57,706 nt of DNA from Ascidiaceihabitans sp. GTDB taxonomy: Bacteria; Pseudomonadota; Alphaproteobacteria; Rhodobacterales; Rhodobacteraceae. A model generated the notes under the pieces. The model ran no database searches. It was given only the letters and a program-made list of their open reading frames with translations, and was not told the origin of the DNA. The stretch covers positions 1 through 57,706 of the forward strand of contig JAPKAB010000016.1 of assembly GCA_028825475.1 (NCBI GenBank). Direction: 5' to 3'. Every line of letters begins with the position of its first letter. The stretch's first letter is position 1. The position numbers and the translations under genes were made by a program. Below are positions 18,783-27,252 of the stretch, one piece after another.

Positions 18783-20644
18783 ACACCCTTTCTTTGCTTG
18801 GAACGGCCTGCTTCAATCTCAAGGTGCTTTTCGCGAACCTTAGGGTTGTCTGTCACATGCGGCGTTCCAACTTCCCACCATGTGTGACCCTCAGTTGTCC
18901 AACCCTCATAGGCGTCAACGTTCATAACAATTACGCTGGTCTTATCCGCTGCCTTTGCAGCCTTGAATGCTTGTGCCAATTGGTCTGGCGTATCGACATA
19001 CGTCGAGTGCGCGCCCATTGAGGCCGCGTGGGCCACGAAATCTACAGGAAATGCCTCAGGGATTGTAGGCGAGTCAGCAAGAAGATTATTGAAGCTCTCA
19101 TTGCCGGTATTGTTTTGCAGTTTATTGATGACTGCAAAGCCGCCATTATCCAGCACCAAAACAATCATCTTCTTTTGCGTCAGCACAGAAGAATAGATAT
19201 CTGAGTTCATCAGCATGTATGAACCGTCACCTGTGAACACGATTGTGTCTGCGTCTGGTTCTGACTCTGATTGGGCAATACGTGCGCCCCATCCACCAGC
19301 CAATTCATATCCCATGCAGGAAAAGCCGAATTCAACGTCAACTGTGCCAATGTCCAGCGTACGCCAGTTCGCAGTCACCTCAGCAGGCAAACCACCAGCA
19401 GCAGCCACAACGCGATCGCGTTTTCCAGCAAGGGCATTCACAATACCAATCGCTTTCGCGTATGAGTTCGGGCCGTTGTCGACGCTTACGTTGCCTGCAA
19501 CATAGGCATCCCATTCTTTGCGCACGCCTACGGCATATTCTGTCCAGCTTGATGGAGCTTTATATCCACTCATCGCGTCAGCCAATTGCTGCAGCCCTAG
19601 CTTTGCGTCCCCCACGATGGGCATCGATTGGTGTTTACCCGCATCGTGGCGCGCCGCATTTAGCGAGATCAGCTTTGCATCCTGCGCAAAGGCAGTCCAC
19701 GAACCCGTTGTGAAGTCTTGTAACCTTGATCCTACAGACAAAATAACGTCCGCGCGTTCCGCAACAGAGTTGGCGCTGTCAGATCCAGTGACCCCAACAG
19801 GCCCGATGTTAAGCGCGTGGTCGTTCACAAGGTTTGCACGACCGGCAATGGTTTCAATAACAGGTATTTGGTGTGCTTCCGCGAACTGGGTCAATACAGC
19901 AACCGCGCCAGAATACTGCACACCGCCACCGGCAATGATAACTGGGCGTTCAGCCGATTTTAGCAACGCAACGGCATCCGCCAACTCGTCAGCGTCGGGG
20001 GTTTGGCGGCGAATACGGTGGGTTTTTTCCTCAAAAAACGAAACCGGATAATCATACGCCCAACCCTGAACATCTTGAGGCAAGGCCAAGAAGGCGGGGC
20101 CGCAATCTGCCGGATCAAGCATCGTTGCCAATGCAGCTGGCAAAGTCTGGATGACTTGCGCTGGATGCGTAATGCGATCCCAGTAACGTGTTACCGCCTG
20201 AAATGAGTCGTTCACCCCCAACGCTGGGTTGTTGAAGTGCTCAAGCTGCTGAAGAACCGGATCAGGCAAGCGGGTCAAGAACGTATCGCCGCACAACATC
20301 AGCATGGGCAAACGGTTCGCATGCGCAAGCGCCGCAGCAGTCAAAAGATTCGCAGTTCCCGGCCCTGCAGAGGCAGTGCAAAACATAAAGCGACGACGCA
20401 GATGGTATTTCGCATAGGCAGCTGCAGCAAAACCCATGCCTTGTTCGTTTTGACCACGATATAATGGCAATGTTTCCTTGTGATCATACAAGGCCTCACC
20501 AAGGCAGGTCACATTGCCATGCCCAAAGATACCAAAGCCGCCACCACAAAGACGTTGACGTGTTCCATCAATTTCAATGAACTGCGCATTCAAATACCGG
20601 ATTATCGCTTGTGCTGTCGTCAGACGAACGGTGTTCTCACCCAT
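18779..20644 (-). CDS. iolD: 3D-(3,5/4)-trihydroxycyclohexane-1,2-dione hydrolase
   Basis: IolD hydrolyses the diketone formed by IolE, opening the inositol ring to 5-deoxy-glucuronate. The product is 621 residues, a thiamine-diphosphate enzyme. The N-terminal pyrimidine-binding domain carries the catalytic Glu in YRGQNEQGMGFAAAAYAK, the central domain follows, and the C-terminal pyrophosphate-binding domain has FTGDGSYMLMNSDIYS with the GDG-x(n)-N magnesium motif and LVLDNGGFAVINKLQ. AAGGA lies 8 nt before the ATG. It is the first gene of the leftward iol operon, and the promoter region shared with the rightward genes holds a LacI-type palindrome. Confidence 0.92.
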   Translation of the reverse strand: MGENTVRLTTAQAIIRYLNAQFIEIDGTRQRLCGGGFGIFGHGNVTCLGEALYDHKETLPLYRGQNEQGMGFAAAAYAKYHLRRRFMFCTASAGPGTANLLTAAALAHANRLPMLMLCGDTFLTRLPDPVLQQLEHFNNPALGVNDSFQAVTRYWDRITHPAQVIQTLPAALATMLDPADCGPAFLALPQDVQGWAYDYPVSFFEEKTHRIRRQTPDADELADAVALLKSAERPVIIAGGGVQYSGAVAVLTQFAEAHQIPVIETIAGRANLVNDHALNIGPVGVTGSDSANSVAERADVILSVGSRLQDFTTGSWTAFAQDAKLISLNAARHDAGKHQSMPIVGDAKLGLQQLADAMSGYKAPSSWTEYAVGVRKEWDAYVAGNVSVDNGPNSYAKAIGIVNALAGKRDRVVAAAGGLPAEVTANWRTLDIGTVDVEFGFSCMGYELAGGWGARIAQSESEPDADTIVFTGDGSYMLMNSDIYSSVLTQKKMIVLVLDNGGFAVINKLQNNTGNESFNNLLADSPTIPEAFPVDFVAHAASMGAHSTYVDTPDQLAQAFKAAKAADKTSVIVMNVDAYEGWTTEGHTWWEVGTPHVTDNPKVREKHLEIEAGRSKQRKGV

Positions 20645-20699
20645 CAGGTCTGTCCTTCTCTGAATAGTTCAATTTATTGACCCAGATGCTGGATCGCGC

Positions 20700-20728
20700 T
20701 TGACGCTCTTATTGATTTAAAGATACCC
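20700..20728 (+). promoter_or_regulatory. Candidate rightward promoter of the iol locus
   Basis: TTGACG at 20700-20705 is followed after 17 nt by ATACCC at 20723-20728. The -35 box is good and the -10 box is weak. It places the expected start point inside or beside the palindromic operator that follows at 20730, consistent with repression by steric block. This is a motif-based suggestion only. Confidence 0.35.
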
Positions 20729-20729
20729 A

Positions 20730-20749
20730 GATTGCAACCGGTTGCAATC
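20730..20749. promoter_or_regulatory. LacI-family operator between iolD and the rightward iol genes
   Basis: GATTGCAACCGGTTGCAATC is a perfect 20-bp palindrome with the central CpG (CCGG) typical of LacI/GalR-family operators. It lies in the 123-nt divergent region between iolD (leftward) and the Gfo/Idh gene at 20768. The 16-bp core recurs at 25006-25021 in front of the ABC importer and beside the lacI-family gene. The local regulator at 23949-24944 is the obvious ligand-responsive repressor for both sites. Confidence 0.85.
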
Positions 20750-20767
20750 GGTTTTTAAGGAGGCGGA

Positions 20768-21871
20768 ATGCAAGAATTAGGAATTGGTATCATTGGCGGT
20801 GGTTACATGGGCAAAGCCCACGCTGTAGCCTATGCCGCTGTTGGCGCTGTATTTAATACACGTCTAAGGCCACGTCTGGAAATGGTCGCGGCATCCTCGT
20901 TGGCCTCTGCAGAAAAATATCGCGATTCTTTTGGATTCGCTCGTGCAGCCCAAGATTGGGAGGAATTGGTACGCGATCCAAAGGTTGAAGCCATCGTAAT
21001 CGCCTCTCCTCAATCAACACACCGCGCCGCCGCTGAACTTGCCTTTTCGCTTGGGAAACCTGTTTTTTGTGAAAAACCGTTGGGGGCTTCAGTAGATGAC
21101 GCCCAAGCAATGGTTCAAGCAGCACAAGACAGCGGTCTCGTGAATATGATCGGGTTCAACTACATCCGCACCCCCGCTTCGCAATACGCGCGGCAATTGA
21201 TTGCAGATGGCGCACTGGGTCAAATCACATGGTTTCGCGGCGAACATACCGAAGACTTTTTGGCTGATCCTGCCATTCCAGCAAACTGGCGCACCAGTGG
21301 TGAAGCTAACGGTACCATGGGCGACCTTGCGCCACACATGATCAATGCGGCACTCGCATTACTGGGACCAATCGACAACGTAATGGGCCAAATCGAAACC
21401 GTTCACAGCGATCGTGGTGGCGCAGCTGTCACCAATGACGATCACGCTCAAATGATGTGCCGTTTCGCCAATGGTGCAATGGGTCACATGTATTTCAGTC
21501 GCATCGCAACGGGCCGAAAAATGGGCTATGCCTATGAAATTACAGGTACCAAAGGTGCCATCCGCTTCGACCAAGAAGATCAAAACGCGCTATGGCTATA
21601 TAAAGCCGAAGGCCCAGAGGCCGAGCGCGGATTTCGCAAGATCCTAACCGGACCAGCACACCCAGATTACGAACCATTTTGCCAAGGCCCCGGCCACGGC
21701 ACTGGGTATCAAGATCAGATCATCATCGAGGCCCGCGACTTTCTTGAGGCGATTGCCGACAAGGCACCGCGCTGGCCGGCCTTTGCTGATGGCTTAGACG
21801 TTTCGCGCATCATATCTGCTGTGCGTTCATCCCAAACATCGGGGTCTTGGACCTCGGTTCAGAGCGATTAA
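20768..21871 (+). CDS. Gfo/Idh/MocA-family oxidoreductase (inositol-type dehydrogenase)
   Basis: The product is 367 residues. A Rossmann domain opens the protein (LGIGIIGGGYMGKAHAVAYAAVG), the EKP signature (VFCEKPLGASVDDA) supplies the catalytic Lys near residue 100, and the C-terminal substrate domain contains MGDLAPHMINAALALLG with the conserved Asp and His. AAGGAGG sits 5 nt before the ATG. Position right after the LacI operator and directly before iolE points to oxidation or interconversion of an inositol stereoisomer such as scyllo-inositol, though sequence alone does not fix the substrate. The stop at 21869-21871 overlaps the ribosome site of iolE. Confidence 0.82.
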   Translation: MQELGIGIIGGGYMGKAHAVAYAAVGAVFNTRLRPRLEMVAASSLASAEKYRDSFGFARAAQDWEELVRDPKVEAIVIASPQSTHRAAAELAFSLGKPVFCEKPLGASVDDAQAMVQAAQDSGLVNMIGFNYIRTPASQYARQLIADGALGQITWFRGEHTEDFLADPAIPANWRTSGEANGTMGDLAPHMINAALALLGPIDNVMGQIETVHSDRGGAAVTNDDHAQMMCRFANGAMGHMYFSRIATGRKMGYAYEITGTKGAIRFDQEDQNALWLYKAEGPEAERGFRKILTGPAHPDYEPFCQGPGHGTGYQDQIIIEARDFLEAIADKAPRWPAFADGLDVSRIISAVRSSQTSGSWTSVQSD

Positions 21872-21885
21872 AGGAGATCACGCTC

Positions 21886-22782
21886 GTGACAATTAAAATT
21901 GGTAATGCCCCCTGTTCATGGGGTGTCGAATTTGCGGATGATCCGCGCAACCCACAATGGCGCGACGTACTGCGTGAAAACGCAGAAGCCGGCTATAAAG
22001 GCATCGAGCTGGGGCCTGTTGGGTTCATGCCCGAAGACCCTGCGATTCTAGCAGACGCACTGGCCGAACATGATCAGGAATTGATCGGCGGCGTTGTTTT
22101 CCGTCCATTTCATGACCCCGCGAAATGGGATGAGGTCATGGATGCTTCGATCCGCACATGTAAAGCACTGGCGGCACATGGTGCAAAGCACCTGGTATTG
22201 ATCGACTCTATTTCCGAGCGCCGCGCACCAACTGCTGGTCGCGCTGACGATGCAGAGCAAATGGACAAGGCTGAGTGGTCCGTGTTCCGTGACCGTATCG
22301 CGCAAGTCGCGAAAATGGGCGCTGAAGAATACGGCCTAACTGTAGGTATTCACGCCCATGCTGCGGGGTTCATGGACTTTGAGCCTGAGTTGATTCGCCT
22401 ATTGGATGAAGTAGACGAAAACCACCTGAAGATTTGCTTTGATACAGGTCACCATTCTTACGCTGGCTTTGACCCTATTTCCTTCATGGAGCGTTACATT
22501 TCGCGGATTAGTTACATGCACTTCAAGGACATCAACCCTGTTGTGAAAGCTGATGTTCTTGCCAAAGGCACTGGCTTCTATGACGCTTGTGGTCAGGGTA
22601 TATTCAGCAACCTTGGTGACGGCGACGTAAACTTCCCGCGTGTGCGTGAAATCCTAATCGAAAACGGTTTTGAGGGCTGGTGCACTGTTGAACAAGATTG
22701 CGACCCAACCCTGCCTGACACGGATGCGCTTGGCGATGCCAAGATCAATCGCGCCTACCTCCAATCCATCGGATTTAGCTAA
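21886..22782 (+). CDS. iolE: Inosose dehydratase
   Basis: IolE dehydrates 2-keto-myo-inositol to the cyclohexane-dione used by IolD. The product is 298 residues, an AP-endonuclease-2-type TIM barrel. The opening GNAPCSWGVEFADDP is the IolE hallmark, and metal-site residues are seen in HAHAAGFMD, CFDTGHHSYAGFDP, MHFKDINP and WCTVEQDCDPTLP. A GTG start at 21886 is chosen because AAGGAG lies 9 nt upstream and the family signature then begins at once. A longer ATG form from 21847 would overlap the preceding gene by 25 nt. It is followed 12 nt later by another oxidoreductase in the same operon. Confidence 0.92.
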   Translation: MTIKIGNAPCSWGVEFADDPRNPQWRDVLRENAEAGYKGIELGPVGFMPEDPAILADALAEHDQELIGGVVFRPFHDPAKWDEVMDASIRTCKALAAHGAKHLVLIDSISERRAPTAGRADDAEQMDKAEWSVFRDRIAQVAKMGAEEYGLTVGIHAHAAGFMDFEPELIRLLDEVDENHLKICFDTGHHSYAGFDPISFMERYISRISYMHFKDINPVVKADVLAKGTGFYDACGQGIFSNLGDGDVNFPRVREILIENGFEGWCTVEQDCDPTLPDTDALGDAKINRAYLQSIGFS

Positions 22783-22794
22783 GGAAACCTGAGT

Positions 22795-23928
22795 ATGACA
22801 AAACTAAAATGGGGCATGATTGGCGGCGGCGAAGGCAGTCAAATTGGACCAGCCCACCGCCTAGGCGCTCAAGCTGACGGGCATTTTTCCTTTACGGCCG
22901 GTGCCTTGGACGTTGATCCGGCCAAAGGCAAAGCATATGCACAATCACTTGGCGTTGCCCAAGACCGCGCATACGGCGATTGGAAGGAAATGCTGGCTGG
23001 CGAAAAAGGCCGCGAGGATAAACTTGATCTCGTGACCGTTGCGACACCAAACAACACGCACTTTGAGATCACCAAATCCTTCCTTGAAGCTGGCTTTAAC
23101 GTTCTGTGCGAAAAGCCGATGACTATGACCGTTGAAGAAGGCGAAGAGATCGTAAAAATCGCCGAAGCCACGGGCCAAGTTTGTGCGGTAAACTACTGCT
23201 ACAGCGCCTACCCTATGGTACGTCAAATGCGGGCAATGGTCGAAGGTGGTGAACTGGGGGCAATTCGCACGGTTGTGACCAACTTTAGCCATGGCCACCA
23301 CGCAGCTGGTGATGATGCAACGAACCCGCGCGTGCGCTGGCGCTACGATCCTGCCCAAGCGGGAGTATCAGGCCAAATGGCAGACTGTGGCATCCACGCA
23401 TTGCACTTGGCCAGTTTCATCACAGGCGACGAAGTTCGGACGCTTTCCGCAGACTTTGCCTCCACCGTTGAAGGACGTGTGTTAGAAGACGACGCGATGG
23501 TTAACTTCCGCACGGAGGGTGGCATCGTTGGTCGGCTATGGACCTCGACAATTGCACTAGGTCGTCAACACGGCCTCGACATCCAAGTCTTTGGTGAAAA
23601 AGGCGGCGTTCGCTGGGCATCAGAGCAACCGAACCAAGTGTATTTCCACAAACAAGGCGGGCGCATCGAAATCATTGAAAAGGGCGAAGATGGCCTTTCA
23701 GATGATGCAAACCGCATGTCACGCGTAGGCATCGCACACCCAGAGGGTTTCCCTTTGGCAGTCGCGAACATCTACGTGGACCTGGCGGCAAGGTTGCGCG
23801 GTGGTTCTGCCAACTATCCTACTGCCGTTGATGGTTTGCGTTCAATGGCGGCTGTTTACGCGTCTGTTGATTCTGCCAAACAGCAAGGCGTTTGGGTGGA
23901 TGCACGTCCGCCAATGTTCCAGAAATAA
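22795..23928 (+). CDS. Gfo/Idh/MocA-family oxidoreductase, second copy in the iolE operon
   Basis: The product is 377 residues. The N-terminus (MIGGGEGSQIGPAHRLGAQ) is a variant Rossmann motif typical of a subgroup distinct from IolG, the EKP signature is VLCEKPMTMTVEEG, and MADCGIHALHLASFITG supplies the Asp and His pair. AAGGAAA precedes the ATG. With the gene at 20768 and iolG at 15106 the locus holds three paralogous dehydrogenases, which suggests use of several inositol stereoisomers or their keto forms. The exact substrate cannot be read from sequence. A hairpin follows at 23938. Confidence 0.82.
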   Translation: MTKLKWGMIGGGEGSQIGPAHRLGAQADGHFSFTAGALDVDPAKGKAYAQSLGVAQDRAYGDWKEMLAGEKGREDKLDLVTVATPNNTHFEITKSFLEAGFNVLCEKPMTMTVEEGEEIVKIAEATGQVCAVNYCYSAYPMVRQMRAMVEGGELGAIRTVVTNFSHGHHAAGDDATNPRVRWRYDPAQAGVSGQMADCGIHALHLASFITGDEVRTLSADFASTVEGRVLEDDAMVNFRTEGGIVGRLWTSTIALGRQHGLDIQVFGEKGGVRWASEQPNQVYFHKQGGRIEIIEKGEDGLSDDANRMSRVGIAHPEGFPLAVANIYVDLAARLRGGSANYPTAVDGLRSMAAVYASVDSAKQQGVWVDARPPMFQK

Positions 23929-23937
23929 AAACGATAA

Positions 23938-23963
23938 CTTCGGCCCTATCAAAGGGGCCGAAG
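23938..23963. terminator. Hairpin shared by converging iol and lacI-type genes
   Basis: CTTCGGCCC (23938-23946) pairs perfectly with GGGCCGAAG (23955-23963) around an 8-nt loop. The stop codon of the leftward regulator gene (23949-23951) lies in the loop. On the minus strand a T-rich run (TTTTTATTT) begins a few bases downstream, so leftward termination is more convincing than rightward. Confidence 0.65.
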
Positions 23964-24944
23964 CGTTCCACGTTCGATAACTTGGCATGAAAATAGCCGC
24001 GCTTCGGGATGCCTGTTGCTGTCCTCTAGGGCCGCCATAACCAACTCAACAGAGCTGTCGACAATTTGCTTAATCGGTTGGCGAATTGTGGTGAGATCGA
24101 TGTTTTCCCACTTCGCCATTTCCATATCATTCAGCCCAATAATGCCAATGTCTTTGGGTGCAGATAATCCTGACGAGTTGATCGCGCTAAGTGCGCCAAT
24201 CGACATAACATCATCCCCGCAAAAATACGCTTCTGCGTAGGTTCCCTTTAATTCTTTCAACATCGCCGTCCGCCCTGCTTCAAACGAGTATGCCGCGGCA
24301 TTGGATTCCTTCACTTTGATCCCCTTGGCCTGCCCCATCACCTCCATAAAGCCCGCACGACGATCAACTGTTGAAGTTGCCCCCTTAGGTCCGCCCAGGA
24401 AACCAATGTGCTTATAACCGCGCGCTAACAAAGTCCGCGCCGCCATCCGTCCACATTCGACGTTATCCACCCCGACAACATGTACATCAGGGGCACTGGC
24501 AAAGCGTCCGAATGAATGAACAACCGGAATTTTGGCATCATGAAACGCCTTGGCAAACTCAGGTGAAAGGGTTGATGACGCGACGATCACGCCATCAACT
24601 GAATACTGTTTAAGCATCCTCAACGAATTCTCAGGATCAGTTTCATCGGTCAAATTGACCAACAAAGGCCGCAGCCCTTTCTCTTGCAAACGACGCGTAA
24701 ACAGATCGAACACTTCCAAGAACAGCGGGTTGTGAAAGTTGTTTGAGATCAGACCAATCAGTTTGGTCCGTCCAGTGGTCAGCGACGAAGCCAAAGCGTT
24801 TGGACTGTAGCCCAATTCCTTTGCCGCCTTCTCAACCTTTTTGCGAGTCTTTGGGGAGACCGAAGCACCATCGGTATAGGTCCGCGACACAGCAGAACGT
24901 GAAACGCCCGCCCGTTCAGCCACTTCTTTCAGTGTTACCGCCAC
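23949..24944 (-). CDS. LacI-family repressor of the inositol locus
   Basis: The product is 331 residues. The N-terminal LacI helix-turn-helix is clear (VTLKEVAERAGVSRSAVSRTYTDGASVSPKTRKKVEKAAKELGY written in two blocks at residues 3-46), with the hinge helix ALASSLTTGRT. The rest is a periplasmic-binding-protein-like sensor domain (LIGLISNNFHNPLFLEV, HIGFLGGPKGAT, GIIGLNDMEMAKWENIDLTTIRQP). The gene diverges from the ABC importer, and the shared region contains a palindrome identical in its 16-bp core to the operator at iolD. It therefore probably represses both iol units and possibly itself, with an inositol or pathway intermediate as inducer. That pairing is inferred from proximity and site duplication. 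Confidence 0.9.
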   Translation of the reverse strand: MAVTLKEVAERAGVSRSAVSRTYTDGASVSPKTRKKVEKAAKELGYSPNALASSLTTGRTKLIGLISNNFHNPLFLEVFDLFTRRLQEKGLRPLLVNLTDETDPENSLRMLKQYSVDGVIVASSTLSPEFAKAFHDAKIPVVHSFGRFASAPDVHVVGVDNVECGRMAARTLLARGYKHIGFLGGPKGATSTVDRRAGFMEVMGQAKGIKVKESNAAAYSFEAGRTAMLKELKGTYAEAYFCGDDVMSIGALSAINSSGLSAPKDIGIIGLNDMEMAKWENIDLTTIRQPIKQIVDSSVELVMAALEDSNRHPEARLFSCQVIERGTLRPL

Positions 24945-25005
24945 CTAGTTACTCCCTATTTTCATGACGTTATATGTTTGGGAAACGAAAAGGTAAAAAC
25001 AATTT

Positions 25006-25021
25006 TTGCAACCGGTTGCAA
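25006..25021. promoter_or_regulatory. LacI-family operator upstream of the inositol ABC importer
   Basis: TTGCAACCGGTTGCAA is a perfect 16-bp palindrome identical to the core of the site at 20730-20749. It lies 62 nt from the lacI-type start and 83 nt from the solute-binding protein start. The right half (TTGCAA, 25016-25021) could also serve as a -35 box, with TTAGAT at 25039-25044 after 17 nt as a weak -10 box, so repressor and polymerase would compete. Confidence 0.85.
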
Positions 25022-25103
25022 TCTGAATAGTGGTATGGTTAGATTTCGTTGTTGGCGGGAATACCGCGAGACACAAAAGAATAGAAACGTCTGGGAGGAC
25101 CTC

Positions 25104-26054
25104 ATGAAAACAGTAATCAAGTCGCTCGCGATTGGCGCAGCGCTTTTTGCAGCACCACTAACAGCTGTCGCTGACGGCCACGGTGATAGCCTTAAGTATG
25201 TACTTGTCAGCCACGCTCCGGATAGCGACAGCTGGTGGAACACCATCAAAAACGGCATCGCACTTGCTGGCGAACAAATGGATGTTGAAGTTGAATACCG
25301 TAACCCGCCAACTGGCGATTTGGGCGACATGGCACGTATCATCGAGCAGGCAGCTGCTTCTGGTCCAAACGGCATCATCACAACACTCGCTGACTATGAT
25401 GTGCTAAAAGGCCCAATCATGGACGCAGTCGCAAGCGGCATTGACGTCATCATCATGAACTCTGGCACACCGGATCAGGCACGTGAAGTTGGCGCACTGA
25501 TGTACGTTGGCCAACCAGAGTATGACGCAGGTCTAGCTGCTGGTCTTCGCGCTAAAGGCGACGGCGTTGGAAGCTTCCTATGTGTTAACCACTACATCTC
25601 TTCGCCTTCTTCAACTGATCGCTGCCAAGGCTTTGCAGACGGTCTAGGCATCGAGCTGGGCAACCAAATGATCGACTCTGGTCAAGATCCAGCTGAGATT
25701 AAAAACCGTGTCTTGGCTTATCTGACTGCTAACCCAGAAACAGACGCTATCCTAACACTAGGCCCAACCTCTGCAGACCCAACATTGTTGGCTCTTGACG
25801 AAAACGGCATGGCTGGCGACATCTACTTTGGCACATTCGACTTAGGCGCCGAAATCGTTAACGGCATCAAAGCTGGCGTTATCAGCTGGGGTATCGACCA
25901 ACAGCCATTCTTGCAGGCTTACCTGCCGGTTGTTGTGATGGCGAACTACCACCGCTACGGCGTGCTTCCAGGCAACAACATCAACTCTGGCCCAGGTTTC
26001 GTAACCGCATCTGGTCTTGAGCTTGTTGAGAAATTTGCTGGCGAATACCGTTAA
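25104..26054 (+). CDS. Periplasmic sugar/inositol-binding protein of ABC importer
   Basis: The product is 316 residues with a cleavable signal peptide (cleavage after Ala23, LTAVA-DGHGD). The mature part is a type I sugar-binding protein (LVSHAPDSDSWWNTIKNGIALAGEQ, then IITTLADYD, IDVIIMNSGTP, AILTLGPTSADPT, GTFDLGAEIVNGIKAG). The start at 25104 is preferred to 24978 because GGGAGGA lies just upstream and the signal peptide then starts properly, and 24978 lies upstream of the operator. It is the first gene of the importer operon, so the substrate is inferred to be myo-inositol or a stereoisomer. A stable hairpin after the gene may favour higher expression of the binding protein than of the membrane parts. 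Confidence 0.88.
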   Translation: MKTVIKSLAIGAALFAAPLTAVADGHGDSLKYVLVSHAPDSDSWWNTIKNGIALAGEQMDVEVEYRNPPTGDLGDMARIIEQAAASGPNGIITTLADYDVLKGPIMDAVASGIDVIIMNSGTPDQAREVGALMYVGQPEYDAGLAAGLRAKGDGVGSFLCVNHYISSPSSTDRCQGFADGLGIELGNQMIDSGQDPAEIKNRVLAYLTANPETDAILTLGPTSADPTLLALDENGMAGDIYFGTFDLGAEIVNGIKAGVISWGIDQQPFLQAYLPVVVMANYHRYGVLPGNNINSGPGFVTASGLELVEKFAGEYR

Positions 26055-26063
26055 TATCTAAAC

Positions 26064-26100
26064 TAAGGGCGGCGTTTTCTAAGCGAAAGCACCGCCCTTA
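26064..26100 (+). terminator. Intercistronic hairpin after the binding-protein gene
   Basis: TAAGGGCGG (26064-26072) pairs with CCGCCCTTA (26092-26100) over a 19-nt loop, followed by TTGTTTC. Hairpins at this position commonly stabilise the upstream binding-protein message or partly attenuate transcription into the permease. The permease ATG is 33 nt downstream. Confidence 0.6.
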
Positions 26101-26132
26101 TTGTTTCTAACAAGACCTATAGGAAGTATGAA

Positions 26133-27251
26133 ATGTCCAACGAGACAAAAAATGGAACCGACGAGCGCGTCAATGAGATGTCTTCATTTCGCAACGCTCT
26201 GATCCGCCCTGAACTAGGCGGAATCATCGGGACGATCGCCGTATTTGCAGTCTTTATTTTCTTAGCTGGAGACAGCGGCATGTTCAGCTCGCAAGGCGTT
26301 ATGAACTGGTCGGTAGTTTCTGCCCAATTTATGATTATTGCAGTGGGTGCCTGCCTGTTGATGATCGCTGGAGAGTTTGACCTAAGCGTTGGCTCTATGA
26401 TCGGTTTCGCCGGTATGTTAATCGCAATTTTCGGGGTCACATTTGGTTGGCCCATGTGGATGGCAATCATATTAACATTCGCAATCTGCACCGCAATCGG
26501 CGCACTTAACGGCTTCATCTGTATCCGCACCGGCTTGCCCAGCTTCATTGTGACGTTGGCATTTCTCTTTATCCTACGTGGTTTCACAATATTCCTACCG
26601 CAGACAATTGAGCGTAAAACAATTATCGGCGGCATTCGCGAAGCAGCCGAAGGTGATTGGCTAAGTGTTTTATTTGGCGGAAAGATTTTACAAGGCTTCT
26701 TCATTTATCTTGGCGATCTTGGGGTGATTTCGGTCTTTGCTCGCGGTACACGCGCTGGCCAACCTGTTGTTGATGGCATCCCGATGCTAATCGTTTGGGC
26801 TATTGCTTTGGTGATCTTTGGACACATTCTTTTGACTAAGACACGTTTTGGGAACTGGATTTTCGCATCTGGCGGTGACGCAGAAGCCGCGCGCAACTCA
26901 GGCGTTCCAGTGAACAAGGTCAAGGTATTGATGTTCATGTTCACTGCATTTTGCGCAACCGTATTTGCTACATGTCAGGTTATGGAATTTGGCTCAGCTG
27001 GGGCGGACCGCGGTTTGCTCAAGGAGTTTGAAGCAATCATCGCAGTTGTTATTGGTGGCGCACTTTTGACAGGTGGTTATGGGTCCGTCATTGGCGCTGC
27101 ACTTGGGGCATTGATCTTTGGTGTCGTGCAACAAGGCTTATTCTTTGCTGGTGTCGAAAGCTCACTCTTCCGCGTGTTCCTTGGTGTTATCCTGCTTGGT
27201 GCGGTGATCCTGAACACATATATCCGTCGCTTGATCACAGGGGAGCGTTGA
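26133..27251 (+). CDS. Sugar/inositol ABC transporter permease
   Basis: The product is 372 residues, a RbsC/FrcC-type permease (BPD_transp_2 family) with about ten hydrophobic segments. The family signatures are visible in the first half (AGEFDLSVGSMIGFAGM, ALNGFICIRTGLPSFIVTLAFLFILRG) and later (FASGGDAEAARNSGVPVNKVK, EAIIAVVIGGALLTGGYGSVIGAALGA). AGGAAG precedes the ATG. It sits one nucleotide before the ATPase gene and forms the membrane channel of the importer for which the binding protein is at 25104. Confidence 0.92.
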   Translation: MSNETKNGTDERVNEMSSFRNALIRPELGGIIGTIAVFAVFIFLAGDSGMFSSQGVMNWSVVSAQFMIIAVGACLLMIAGEFDLSVGSMIGFAGMLIAIFGVTFGWPMWMAIILTFAICTAIGALNGFICIRTGLPSFIVTLAFLFILRGFTIFLPQTIERKTIIGGIREAAEGDWLSVLFGGKILQGFFIYLGDLGVISVFARGTRAGQPVVDGIPMLIVWAIALVIFGHILLTKTRFGNWIFASGGDAEAARNSGVPVNKVKVLMFMFTAFCATVFATCQVMEFGSAGADRGLLKEFEAIIAVVIGGALLTGGYGSVIGAALGALIFGVVQQGLFFAGVESSLFRVFLGVILLGAVILNTYIRRLITGER

Positions 27252-27252
27252 T

